From contig OX638333.1 in the NCBI GenBank assembly GCA_951812895.1, forward strand, positions 3,204,001 through 3,268,000: DNA of 64,000 nucleotides. The letters run 5' to 3'. Source of the DNA: an uncultured Roseovarius sp. (GTDB lineage: Bacteria; Pseudomonadota; Alphaproteobacteria; Rhodobacterales; Rhodobacteraceae). The notes beneath the pieces were generated by a model. It was given only the letters and a program-made list of their open reading frames with translations, was not told where the DNA came from and searched no databases. Shown here piece after piece: positions 55,652 through 63,370 of the stretch (position 1 is the stretch's first letter; each line of letters begins with the position of its first letter). Made by a program: the position numbers and the translations under genes.

Positions 55652-56749
55652 TTGGAAACACCTGTCCCCAGACTAGAAATCAGGAACATGATGCGCCGGT
55701 ATGACCGGCGGCTGGTTGTTGATGATGTCTCGCTTCGCGTGATGCCCGGGCAGGTCACCTGTTTGCTGGGCCCGTCCGGTTGTGGCAAGTCCACGACACT
55801 GCGGATGATCGCAGGTGTCGAGATGCAGGACAGTGGCGAGATCTGGGTCGATGGCAATCTGATCTGTGACACGGTGTTTCGCATTCCACCAGAGCGGCGG
55901 CATATCGGTCTGATGTTTCAGGATTTCGCCCTGTTCCCGCACCTGAGTGTGGGGGAGAATGTCAGTTTTGGCCTGAGCGGGGACAAAACGGCGAAAAAGG
56001 CGCGGGTGGCGGAACTGCTGGAGCGTGTGGGGCTGGCACGTTATGTCGCGTCCTATCCGCACGAGCTGTCCGGAGGCGAGCAACAACGCGTGGCCCTGGC
56101 GCGGGCATTGGCACCGCGACCACGGATCATGCTGATGGACGAGCCATTTTCCGGGCTGGACAACCGGTTGCGCGACGGTATCCGTGATGAGACTCTGGAT
56201 ATTCTGCGCGAGCAGGATACGGCGGTACTGCTGGTGACGCACGAGCCTGAAGAGGCGATGCGCATGGCCGACAATATTGCGCTGATGCGCGGCGGACGGA
56301 TCGTGCAGGAAGGTGCGCCTTACAACATCTACAACGCACCGGTGGACCGGAATGCGGTGGCGTTTTTCAGCGATATCAATGTGGTCTGTGGCCGGGTTGA
56401 GGGTGCCCTTGCCCAGACGCCATTTGGCCAGTTTCTTGCGCCGGGGGTGCCCGATGGGCAGGACGTTGAAATTGTGATCCGTCCACAGCATGTAAAAATA
56501 GATTTTGACCGACAGGGGAAAGGCCCAAGGCCAACAATCAAGGACGGCACTGCTGCACGTGGCGTTGTGCGGCGGGCACGGTTTGTCGGATCGGAAAGCC
56601 TTGTTGAGTTTCAAATGGATTATGATGGTTCAATTTTCCGGTCCACCGTACCAAACGTATTTTTGCCGCAGCAGGATACGCCGATGTGGCTGACATTGCG
56701 TCGCGATCGGTGTTTTCTGTTTCCGGTAGGGAAGGGTGATGAGGCATGA
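55652..56749 (+). CDS. Fbp-type ABC transporter ATPase, orphan
   Basis: A 365-aa ABC ATPase of the iron(III)/2-aminoethylphosphonate subgroup. Walker A is GPSGCGKST at about 40-48, the signature [32 protein letters not shown] carries Walker B, and a TOBE-type C-terminal region (about 270-365) is present. The TTG start is supported by GAGG six bases upstream and needed for the first beta strand (RLEIRNMMRRYDRR). No permease or binding protein adjoins it. Stop overlaps the next start as ATGA. Confidence 0.87.
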   Translation: METPVPRLEIRNMMRRYDRRLVVDDVSLRVMPGQVTCLLGPSGCGKSTTLRMIAGVEMQDSGEIWVDGNLICDTVFRIPPERRHIGLMFQDFALFPHLSVGENVSFGLSGDKTAKKARVAELLERVGLARYVASYPHELSGGEQQRVALARALAPRPRIMLMDEPFSGLDNRLRDGIRDETLDILREQDTAVLLVTHEPEEAMRMADNIALMRGGRIVQEGAPYNIYNAPVDRNAVAFFSDINVVCGRVEGALAQTPFGQFLAPGVPDGQDVEIVIRPQHVKIDFDRQGKGPRPTIKDGTAARGVVRRARFVGSESLVEFQMDYDGSIFRSTVPNVFLPQQDTPMWLTLRRDRCFLFPVGKGDEA

Positions 56750-57507
56750 GTGATTTATCAGGCAAACGTGCACTTGTGACCGGCGGAGCTGGTGGCATCG
56801 GGATGGCCTGCGCACAAGGCTTGGCGCAGGCCGGGGCGAATGTGGTGATCTGTGATCTGACCGACGAGGTTTGTGCGCAGGCGTTGACTGAATTACCGGA
56901 GGGAGTGGAAAGTCTTGCCTTTGATGTCAGTGATCGAGCGGCGGTTGAGGCAGCTTTTGCTGAGCAGAACGCGGCGGGTGGGGTTGATATACTGGTCACC
57001 TGTGCGGCGATTGTGAAAGCTTGCCCTATCCTTGAATTTGATCCGGAAGATTGGGAACGCATTCTGGATATCAATCTGACCGGTACGTTTCATTGTGTGC
57101 AGCTGGCCGGGCGGCAGATGGTGGACAAAGGGTGGGGGCGGATCATCACACTTAGTTCGGTCAATGGTCAGATCGCCAATGCGGGGCGGGGGGCTTATTC
57201 CTGTACCAAGGGTGGTGTGGATATGCTGACCCGGTTGCTGGCGGCAGAGCTGGGTGACAAGGGTGTGACTGCCAACGCGATTGCGCCTATTCCAGTGGAT
57301 ACGGCGATGATCCGGAATGTGCATGGACCCAAGGACCGGGCCGTGTGGCATGCGCAGACACCGAACCCGCGCTATGCAAAGCCCAGCGAGGTGGCGTCGG
57401 CTGTTTGTTATCTCGCGTCAGAAGCGGCGGGATTTGTGAATGGTCATATTCTGAACGTTGATGGCGGGTTTATGGCGACCGGTGTGTTGCCGGGGCGGAG
57501 CGTGTAG
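56746..57507 (+). CDS. short-chain dehydrogenase/reductase
   Basis: A 253-aa classical SDR. The NAD(P)-binding motif TGGAGGIG is at 12-19, the catalytic Ser138 in SSVNG, Tyr151 and Lys155 in YSCTKGG, and the NIN-type structural Asn in DILDINLTGTF at 110. The acidic residue after beta2 (CDLTD) suggests NAD preference. FabG-like, but the substrate is unknown. It overlaps the ABC ATPase gene by four bases, an odd partner pair. Confidence 0.9.
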   Translation: MSDLSGKRALVTGGAGGIGMACAQGLAQAGANVVICDLTDEVCAQALTELPEGVESLAFDVSDRAAVEAAFAEQNAAGGVDILVTCAAIVKACPILEFDPEDWERILDINLTGTFHCVQLAGRQMVDKGWGRIITLSSVNGQIANAGRGAYSCTKGGVDMLTRLLAAELGDKGVTANAIAPIPVDTAMIRNVHGPKDRAVWHAQTPNPRYAKPSEVASAVCYLASEAAGFVNGHILNVDGGFMATGVLPGRSV

Positions 57508-57572
57508 CGCGACATTCTGAAAACATGGCCCTCGGTGTGGGCGACGTTCTGGCGGCCTTCTGACAACGTCGA

Positions 57573-58634
57573 TCAATCCGCTTCCGTTTCTTGAGAGATC
57601 AATGTGATTTCTCCATTCGCCTCCAGTGTTCTGATCGCATTGACCACTTCGGTCATCGCGGCCTCACCCTCGCTGGTGCGGATTTTACCGGCGTCCTGAA
57701 TTTCCTCGCGCAGGGCTTCGGACATGCGTTTGGACATATTGTCCAACAGGAATTCTGCTGCGGCAGTCAATTCCCCTGTGGTGGCCGCGGCCAGAGCGGT
57801 GACCAGCACCGTCTGGTCAACCTCACGCATCACCCTGGGCACATCTACCGGGCTGAGCCGGGCAGGGATGTGGGCGAAAGTAAAGATCGCTTTGCGTACC
57901 AGCGCGGCAAAATCCTGGTCGGTTTCGTCAAGTCCGGTCAGTACATCATTGCGGGTGATTGCAGCGGAATAGTTCAGGATTGCCCCCACGCGTTCCACGG
58001 GTCCGTCGTCAAAGGCCGTTTCAGGCACATCATGCAGCTGTGCTGCGAGGGACAGACCGATCCGGTCGACAGCGTCAGGCGCTACTGCTCCGGTCCGGGA
58101 CATGGCATAGGTGATGCCACGGGCCACTGGTCCGGGCAACTGGCCCAACAGCTCTGCGGCATGGGTGACGTCAAGCTTGGCCAGCATCACGGCGGCCACC
58201 TCGGTGCTTTCGGATTGCAGGATGGTCAGCAGCGGCGGGTTGGGTGCATTGCGGACCTGCTCCCACGGGTCGCCGAATTGCCGCACGCCGGCCTCTTTGC
58301 GCAGGCGGGTGGCGGTTTGCGGGCTGATCCGGCCATCAAGGGCCGACAGCGCACCGGCGACACCGCGGGGGAAGGTGAGGCCCATCGCCTCAAGCTCTGA
58401 CGCGAATTCGGCAACGACATCGGCCAGCGTGGACCGGTCCACATAGCGCATAGAACCCATTTGCGTGGTCAGCGTTTCCTGCAGATTGTCGGGCAGGTCG
58501 CTCAGCGCGACATCGGCGCCTTCGTTTAACAGAAAGCGCACGATGATCGCGGCCTTCTGCCGCCGCGTCAGGCGGGCAGAGGGCGATGTATTCTGCGGTG
58601 GTGCAAGACGTGCAAGGTTGGTTTTGGCTGACAT
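57573..58634 (-). CDS. fliG: FliG-family flagellar motor switch protein, orphan and divergent
   Basis: A 353-aa protein with the FliG domain order: N-terminal (about 25-100), middle (about 110-190, with EVAAVMLAKLD), and C-terminal (200-345, with MREVDQTVLVTALAAA and LLDNMSKRMSEALREEI). FliG couples stator and rotor. In the C-terminal torque helix the usual L-D-D-R-S-I-Q is replaced by L-S-P-V-D-V-P, while the Arg before EVD remains. No other flagellar gene is in the window. ATG 58634 chosen; alternatives at 58646 and 58667. Confidence 0.85.
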   Translation of the reverse strand: MSAKTNLARLAPPQNTSPSARLTRRQKAAIIVRFLLNEGADVALSDLPDNLQETLTTQMGSMRYVDRSTLADVVAEFASELEAMGLTFPRGVAGALSALDGRISPQTATRLRKEAGVRQFGDPWEQVRNAPNPPLLTILQSESTEVAAVMLAKLDVTHAAELLGQLPGPVARGITYAMSRTGAVAPDAVDRIGLSLAAQLHDVPETAFDDGPVERVGAILNYSAAITRNDVLTGLDETDQDFAALVRKAIFTFAHIPARLSPVDVPRVMREVDQTVLVTALAAATTGELTAAAEFLLDNMSKRMSEALREEIQDAGKIRTSEGEAAMTEVVNAIRTLEANGEITLISQETEAD

Positions 58635-58707
58635 CGCGGCCCCCATGTTTCGGCGTTGCCGGAGCATAGGGCGGGAAGGGTGAAAAAAGGTCTAAGGCCG
58701 GGTCAGG

Positions 58708-58863
58708 TCAGCTGGTTGTTTGCGGCTGGCAGGATTCAGCATCTGCGTTCCAGACCGAGCCTTCGGCGCAGGATTGTGTCTGCGAATGCTGCGAGCAGGC
58801 GGTGGCGGACATGGCAGATGACAGGAAAAGTGCTGTGGCACAAAAAAGAACGGTGCGTTTCAT
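58708..58863 (-). CDS. 51-residue exported Cys-rich peptide
   Basis: A 51-aa product with signal peptide MKRTVLFCATALFLSSAMSATA, then CSQHSQTQSC-AEGSVWNADAESC. CGGAGG lies before ATG 58863. Its C-x-x-G-x-x-W-x6-C pattern also occurs in the neighbouring TPR protein, suggesting common ancestry or partnership. Function unknown. Confidence 0.72.
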   Translation of the reverse strand: MKRTVLFCATALFLSSAMSATACSQHSQTQSCAEGSVWNADAESCQPQTTS

Positions 58864-58942
58864 TATAGCCTCCGGTTGGGTGCGGGGGCAGTTTACGCCA
58901 TTATGTCCGAAATTCAAAATCGCGCTGAGCGGAGCGGGGACA

Positions 58943-58972
58943 GGCCCGCGTGGAAAGAGTGTCACGCGGGCC
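58943..58972. terminator. hairpin between the small exported peptide and TPR genes
   Basis: A perfect 10-bp stem (GGCCCGCGTG and CACGCGGGCC) encloses a 10-base loop. It lies between 59045-59575 and 58708-58863, which run in the same direction, so it could partly stop transcription between them. No U tract follows. Confidence 0.5.
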
Positions 58973-59044
58973 TTACCCGGATAACGGCGCCGGGTACGGC
59001 AGAGGGACCGCCACAGGGGTTATTGCCCGGCCACACGGCCGGGA

Positions 59045-59575
59045 TCAGTAGTTGTAGGTTTTGCCGGATTTGATTGCTGTGTGCAGCGATTGTTCCGCCC
59101 AGGTGCCAGTGCCATCATATTGGCGGATTGCGGCGAGCTGAACCTTGGCGGCAGGGATATCGCCCTGTTCCACGAGCGCCTGACCCATGTAAGAACGGGC
59201 GAGAATATTGGCTGGGTTGGTGGCAATGGCGCGTGTGTAATAGGCCATTCCGGTGTCGACATCGCCCATTTTACGATGGGTGAAACCCCAATAGGTCAGA
59301 ACCCGATCATCTGATTGGTCAGACATCTCAGCCAGTGCAATTTGCGCATTTTTAAATTGCCCGGCATAGGCAAATTCGCGCACCGCGCCGTATAGTGTGT
59401 CGTCATCAAGTGCGCTGTGTTGCGGGGCTTTGCAACTTTTCGAACCGCTGTCCCAGATTTCGCCATTGGTGCAGGTTTGGGTCGTTTCAGACGGTTTGGG
59501 GGCTTGCGTGCCGCCGCCTGCGGCCAGCGCAAGGCCGGGGGCGAGTAGGGCGGCAAAAAAAACGGTTCGGAACAT
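59045..59575 (-). CDS. exported TPR protein with a Cys-Trp-Cys motif
   Basis: A 176-aa exported protein. Signal peptide MFRTVFFAALLAPGLALA; then TQTCTNGEIWDSGSKSCKAP, the C-x-x-G-x-x-W-x6-C motif; then three TPR-like repeats at about 60-165 (YWGFTHRKMGDVDTGMAYYTRAIATNPANILARSYMGQALVEQGDIPAAKVQL). Likely periplasmic scaffold. CAGGAGG precedes the ATG. The same motif lies in the small peptide encoded just downstream. Confidence 0.82.
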   Translation of the reverse strand: MFRTVFFAALLAPGLALAAGGGTQAPKPSETTQTCTNGEIWDSGSKSCKAPQHSALDDDTLYGAVREFAYAGQFKNAQIALAEMSDQSDDRVLTYWGFTHRKMGDVDTGMAYYTRAIATNPANILARSYMGQALVEQGDIPAAKVQLAAIRQYDGTGTWAEQSLHTAIKSGKTYNY

Positions 59576-59821
59576 GATGACCTCCTGCGAGACGCTGTGT
59601 TGGTAAGTTCACATCAAAAACCCGGTTAAGAGGAGGTTTATTCGAGTGATCACGATTTCGTGAATATCTGGGTGGCATATTGGAAGCATGAAATAGCGCC
59701 GAAAACGTGGGTCTTCGCGCACTTTCTCAGAGAAATGGAGAGAGGGGTGACAAGTCGAAATTTGGTGCTAATGTATCGTTATCAAAGCGTTTTTACCCAA
59801 TAGATTTTGAAGGATAAATAT

Positions 59822-60232
59822 ATGATCCGTTGCGTTTTGCCTGTTCTGGCCACCCTCTTTGTTTCTGCCGGGATGTCCCTGGCCTGTGAAACGGCGTTTA
59901 CCTATGGGGACAGGGAATTTAGCGAAGGTGCCAGATACAGCAACGAAGCTGATGACAAATTTGAGCGCGCTTTGGACATATACGATACGAACCGGGACAA
60001 AGGCTGTGAATTACTCGACGAGTCAAGAAGGGCGTTCGAACGGGCGTCAGACGCGTTTTGGGCCGCGGCGCGGGATTACAGCGACGCGGTGGAAGACTGT
60101 AGCCTTGACGGAGACAGGGAAAATACCAGTGCGGCACGCGATAATCGCAAGATGTCGCGAGAATATTCGAAGATTTTAAAAGAATCCGCCGAGAATGCGG
60201 AAAGATTATTTGTCAAGTATTGTGCAGGATAA
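59822..60232 (+). CDS. exported acidic helical protein of unknown function
   Basis: A 136-aa protein with a signal peptide (MIRCVLPVLATLFVSAGMSLA) and four cysteines in CETAF, GCELLDESR, VEDCSLDG and KYCAG. The mature part is helical and charged (RYSNEADDKFERALDIYDTNRDKGCELLDESRRAFERASDAFWAAARDYSDA). I do not recognise the family. GAAGGA precedes ATG 59822; the in-frame codon at 59807 is less likely. Confidence 0.72.
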   Translation: MIRCVLPVLATLFVSAGMSLACETAFTYGDREFSEGARYSNEADDKFERALDIYDTNRDKGCELLDESRRAFERASDAFWAAARDYSDAVEDCSLDGDRENTSAARDNRKMSREYSKILKESAENAERLFVKYCAG

Positions 60233-60288
60233 AGGGGCGTTTCGTGCTAACTCCGAAACGTTGGTGTGCCATGGGCGCCTCCGGCAGG

Positions 60289-60350
60289 AGTATTTTTAGA
60301 ACAATGAAATAACAGGCGGTGCCGCGGTGTTTCATTGTTCTTCAAATACT
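60289..60350. repeat. 62-bp imperfect inverted repeat between convergent genes
   Basis: AGTATTTTTAGAACAATGAAA (60289-60309, given in two parts: AGTATTTTT and AGAACAATGAAA) pairs with TTTCATTGTTCT and CAAATACT (60330-60350) over 21 bp with two mismatches, around a 20-bp GC-rich centre. It lies in the gap between 59822-60232 and purB, whose 3' ends face each other, so a terminator role is possible. A small CTCC-GGCA-GGAG hairpin immediately precedes it. Confidence 0.6.
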
Positions 60351-60384
60351 CAATAATCCGACGGGATTCATCAGAACTGTGGGT

Positions 60385-61692
60385 TTAGTCGTTGCCGAAC
60401 ACCCGGGCAAAGATCGTGTCGACATGTTTGGTGTGGTAGCCCATATCGAATTTCTCTTCGATTTCTGCCGGGCTGAGGGCGGCGCAGACTTCCGCGTCGG
60501 CGAGAAGCTCCTCTTTGAAATCGGTACGGTGTTCCCAGACCTTTAGCGCGTTGCGTTGCACCATAGAATACGCGTCTTCGCGGCTTACACCGGCTTGGGT
60601 GAGGGCCAGCAGAACCCTTTGGCTCATCACCAGGCCGGGAAACTTGTTCATGTTGTCGAGCATGTTGTCGGGGAAGATCAGCATTTTTTCGACCACGCCG
60701 GTCAGGCGAGCCAGAGCGAAATCAAGAGTAATTGTCGCGTCGGGGCCGATCATCCGTTCGACCGAGCTGTGAGAGATGTCACGTTCGTGCCAGAGGGCGA
60801 CGTTTTCCATTGCCGGGATCACCGACATGCGGACGAGGCGGGCCAAACCAGTGAGATTTTCGGTCAGTACCGGATTTTTCTTATGTGGCATGGCGGAGGA
60901 GCCTTTTTGCCCCATGGAGAAGAATTCTGCCCCTTCGAGCACTTCGGTTCGCTGCATGTGGCGGATTTCAATGGCGACGTTTTCCACCGAGGATGCGATC
61001 ACGCCAAGTGTGGCAAAGAAAGCAGCATGGCGGTCGCGGGGGATAACTTGGGTCGAGATCGGTTCCGGGTTGAGCCCTAGCTTGGCGCAGACATGTTCCT
61101 CTACCCGGGGGTCGATATTGGCGAAGGTGCCGACGGCGCCGGAGATCGCACCGGTTGCAATCTCGTCACGGGCCGTGAGCAGACGGGTCAGGTTGCGGTC
61201 CATTTCAGCGTAAAAGCGGGCAAAGGTCAGGCCCATGGTTGTGGGTTCGGCATGGATGCCGTGACTGCGTCCAACGCGCAGTGCGTCCTTGTGTTCCAGC
61301 GCACGGCGTTTGAGAGCGGCCAGAAGCGCCTTCATATCCGCGATCAGGATGTCGGCGGCGCGGGTGAGTTGCACGTTCAGGCAGGTGTCGAGCACGTCCG
61401 AGCTGGTCATGCCCTGATGAACAAAGCGTGCTTCGTCTGATCCGATATGTTCTGCCATGTGGGTCAGAAAGGCGATGACATCATGTTTGGTGACGGCCTC
61501 GATTTCGTCAATGCGGGCCACATCAAATTCTGCGTCATTGGCGCTCCACACAGCTTCGGCATTCTCACGCGGGATCACGCCAATGTCGGCCATGGCGTCA
61601 CAGGCATGGGCCTCGATCTCGTACCAGATGCGGAATTTGGTCTTTGGTTCCCAGATGGCAACCATATCGGGGCGGGAATAGCGGGGAATCAT
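60385..61692 (-). CDS. purB: adenylosuccinate lyase
   Basis: A 435-aa enzyme of purine synthesis that releases fumarate from SAICAR and from adenylosuccinate. Class-II fumarase-superfamily motifs are visible: TSSDVLDTCLNVQL near the N-terminus, GRSHGIHAEPTTMGLTFA in the first half, and the signature MGQKGSSAMPHKKNPVLTENLTGLARLVR with the catalytic Ser loop. Length is right for PurB. The start at MIPRYSRPDMVAIW is chosen; a 43-residue upstream extension is not homologous. Confidence 0.95.
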   Translation of the reverse strand: MIPRYSRPDMVAIWEPKTKFRIWYEIEAHACDAMADIGVIPRENAEAVWSANDAEFDVARIDEIEAVTKHDVIAFLTHMAEHIGSDEARFVHQGMTSSDVLDTCLNVQLTRAADILIADMKALLAALKRRALEHKDALRVGRSHGIHAEPTTMGLTFARFYAEMDRNLTRLLTARDEIATGAISGAVGTFANIDPRVEEHVCAKLGLNPEPISTQVIPRDRHAAFFATLGVIASSVENVAIEIRHMQRTEVLEGAEFFSMGQKGSSAMPHKKNPVLTENLTGLARLVRMSVIPAMENVALWHERDISHSSVERMIGPDATITLDFALARLTGVVEKMLIFPDNMLDNMNKFPGLVMSQRVLLALTQAGVSREDAYSMVQRNALKVWEHRTDFKEELLADAEVCAALSPAEIEEKFDMGYHTKHVDTIFARVFGND

Positions 61693-61802
61693 GTGACGGG
61701 CCTTTGGGATTGAGGTAGGTTTCGGCGCGGGTTTAGACCGATGGGGCCGCAGCGGCAAGGTGGGAGCGTACGGATGAGACGTATTGACCGGGTAGGATGC
61801 GT

Positions 61803-62210
61803 ATGACGCCGGAATTGTCACAGTTTAAAGGTCAGTGGGCGCTGTCGCGCGAGATTTTTCATGACGATGGGGCTAAAGCGGTGTTCGAGGGGCATGCCGT
61901 TTGGGCCGAGGGGCAGGGCGGCTATCTTTACCGGGAAGAAGGTGCGTTGCACATCGCAGGGCATGGGCCAGTGACAGCCGAGCGCAACTATATCTGGCGG
62001 GTGGCGACGGCTGGCGGTATCGATGTTTGTTTTGATGATGGCCGGCCGTTTCATCATATAGGGGTACAGGCAACGGGTGACCGGCATTGGTGTGATCCTG
62101 ACACCTATGTTGTCGAATATGATTTTAGCGATTGGCCGAAATGGCGAAGCGAGTGGGCCGTAACCGGGCCGCGCAAAAATTACCGGATGAGTAGTTTTTA
62201 TACAAGGTAA
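61803..62210 (+). CDS. DUF6314-like protein
   Basis: A 135-aa cytoplasmic protein. The sequence FKGQWALSREIFHDDGAKAVFEGHAVWAEGQGGYLYREEGAL and PTAERNYIWRV, ending DYVVEYDFSDWPKWRSEWAVTGPRKNYRMSSFYTR, in pieces, resembles DUF6314, a lipocalin-like fold. ATG 61803 lies six bases after TAGG; the other ATG at 61797 is in the same frame. The gene is divergent from purB. Function is unknown. Confidence 0.82.
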   Translation: MTPELSQFKGQWALSREIFHDDGAKAVFEGHAVWAEGQGGYLYREEGALHIAGHGPVTAERNYIWRVATAGGIDVCFDDGRPFHHIGVQATGDRHWCDPDTYVVEYDFSDWPKWRSEWAVTGPRKNYRMSSFYTR

Positions 62211-62454
62211 TACCTCTTAAAGGTTTTTTCGACGGATGCGGTAGCCATTTGTTTGGCAATGCAAAGGCATTGTTCAGTTGCTCAGTTTGAAGAGAAATCG
62301 GTGGAAACATAGCCTTTTCGGGCCAATATTGTTTGTTGCCAATTGTGAACCAATAGCCTTAATCCGGGCGAATTGCCCCATTAGTTCCATATTTGAAACA
62401 AACTGATTTCTCCTTTTACGGGCAAAGTTAACGAAACAAAACAAAGAGCAGAAC
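62211..62454. other. 244-bp non-coding gap
   Basis: AT-rich spacer before a gene without known function. No coding signal, hairpin or recognised site was found. The promoter of the next gene must lie here; no clear Shine-Dalgarno is seen except weak AAAGAGCAGAAC before the ATG. Confidence 0.3.
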
Positions 62455-63297
62455 ATGTCACAGGACGAAAAATGGATGGAAGCGGGATTGGTGTTCCAAG
62501 GGTATCGGGAGCTCGATATCGTTCAGATTGCCAACCGCGTCGTAAATTGTTTTGAGATGATGGAACAGGAAGTGACGGGTGTGAGCGTCTTGAGCGACAC
62601 TGCCGCGCAGGTGAGTTCCTATGATCACTTGATCGAAATGAAGATCGACGAAGACGTGCATGTGCATTCTTTACACAATCCTGCAGAGTTCTACTTGTCG
62701 ATTGCGATTCAGGATGTAGACGCAGCTGGGCAAACTGAGAAAAGCCAGGAAACAATTATGGCTATGATGCTGAAAATGCTTCATTTCTCTCTGTCCCCTG
62801 ACTTTATTAAATGGATCAAGGATGACATTCTTCTGAACAGTGCAGATTTTGTTATGGCCACGACACAACCAGATGCGCCTAAGCCGGTGCGACCGGTTCG
62901 CCGGTTGGCGGCCCGCGCGTCATTGCCTGCCGTAGAAGAAACCAATGAGATCCTGCAGCAGCGGGTGGCTGAAGATGTTACTCCGGGTCTTGAAATTCAG
63001 GCGGCGAGCGTGGCCTTTCGATCGGTCTTTAGAGAGGCCGGAGAGGCGCCCACACTTGCAGAGGGTGATGAGGCCGATGACAACGCCCGTTTGCGCCTGT
63101 CGGCGTGGATGCTATCTATTGCAGTGGCGGTACTTGCCCTTCCAATTGGCGCCGCATTGATCGTATTCAATCTTCTTAAAGGCGAAAACCTGCGCCTGAC
63201 ATCGCAAACAGCTGCGCTGACCGGAACATTCATTGCCTTCCAGGCGATGGGTACGACCGCGCAGGCCATGGATACGCTGCAGACGTTTATGAACTAA
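62455..63297 (+). CDS. cytoplasmic or membrane-anchored protein of unknown function
   Basis: A 280-aa protein. The N-terminal 130 residues are a soluble domain (QDEKWMEAGLVFQGYRELDIVQIANRVVNCFEMMEQEVTG and ASYDHLIEMKIDEDVHVHSLHNPAEFYLSIA in pieces). Then follows a variable linker of Pro/Ala/Arg. A hydrophobic pair of helices near 225-265 (WMLSIAVAVLALPIGAALIVFNLLKGENLRL) suggests a membrane anchor near the C-terminus. I do not recognise it; it is probably lineage-restricted. Confidence 0.7.
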   Translation: MSQDEKWMEAGLVFQGYRELDIVQIANRVVNCFEMMEQEVTGVSVLSDTAAQVSSYDHLIEMKIDEDVHVHSLHNPAEFYLSIAIQDVDAAGQTEKSQETIMAMMLKMLHFSLSPDFIKWIKDDILLNSADFVMATTQPDAPKPVRPVRRLAARASLPAVEETNEILQQRVAEDVTPGLEIQAASVAFRSVFREAGEAPTLAEGDEADDNARLRLSAWMLSIAVAVLALPIGAALIVFNLLKGENLRLTSQTAALTGTFIAFQAMGTTAQAMDTLQTFMN

Positions 63298-63329
63298 CGC
63301 AGGGTAATAAACCCTTTGTCCGGATTGAG

Positions 63330-63370
63330 GGCTCCGTTACACTCTGATCAGAGTTGTTGCGGAGCCTTTT
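63330..63370 (+). terminator. hairpin overlapping the transglycosylase ribosome-binding site
   Basis: GGCTCCG (63330-63336) and CGGAGCC (63360-63366) pair, and between them ACTCTGATCAGAGT is itself self-complementary. TTTT follows and then the ATG of the next gene. It reads as an intrinsic terminator of the previous gene, and its 3' arm contains the GGAG of the next gene, so it may also regulate that gene's translation. Confidence 0.6.
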
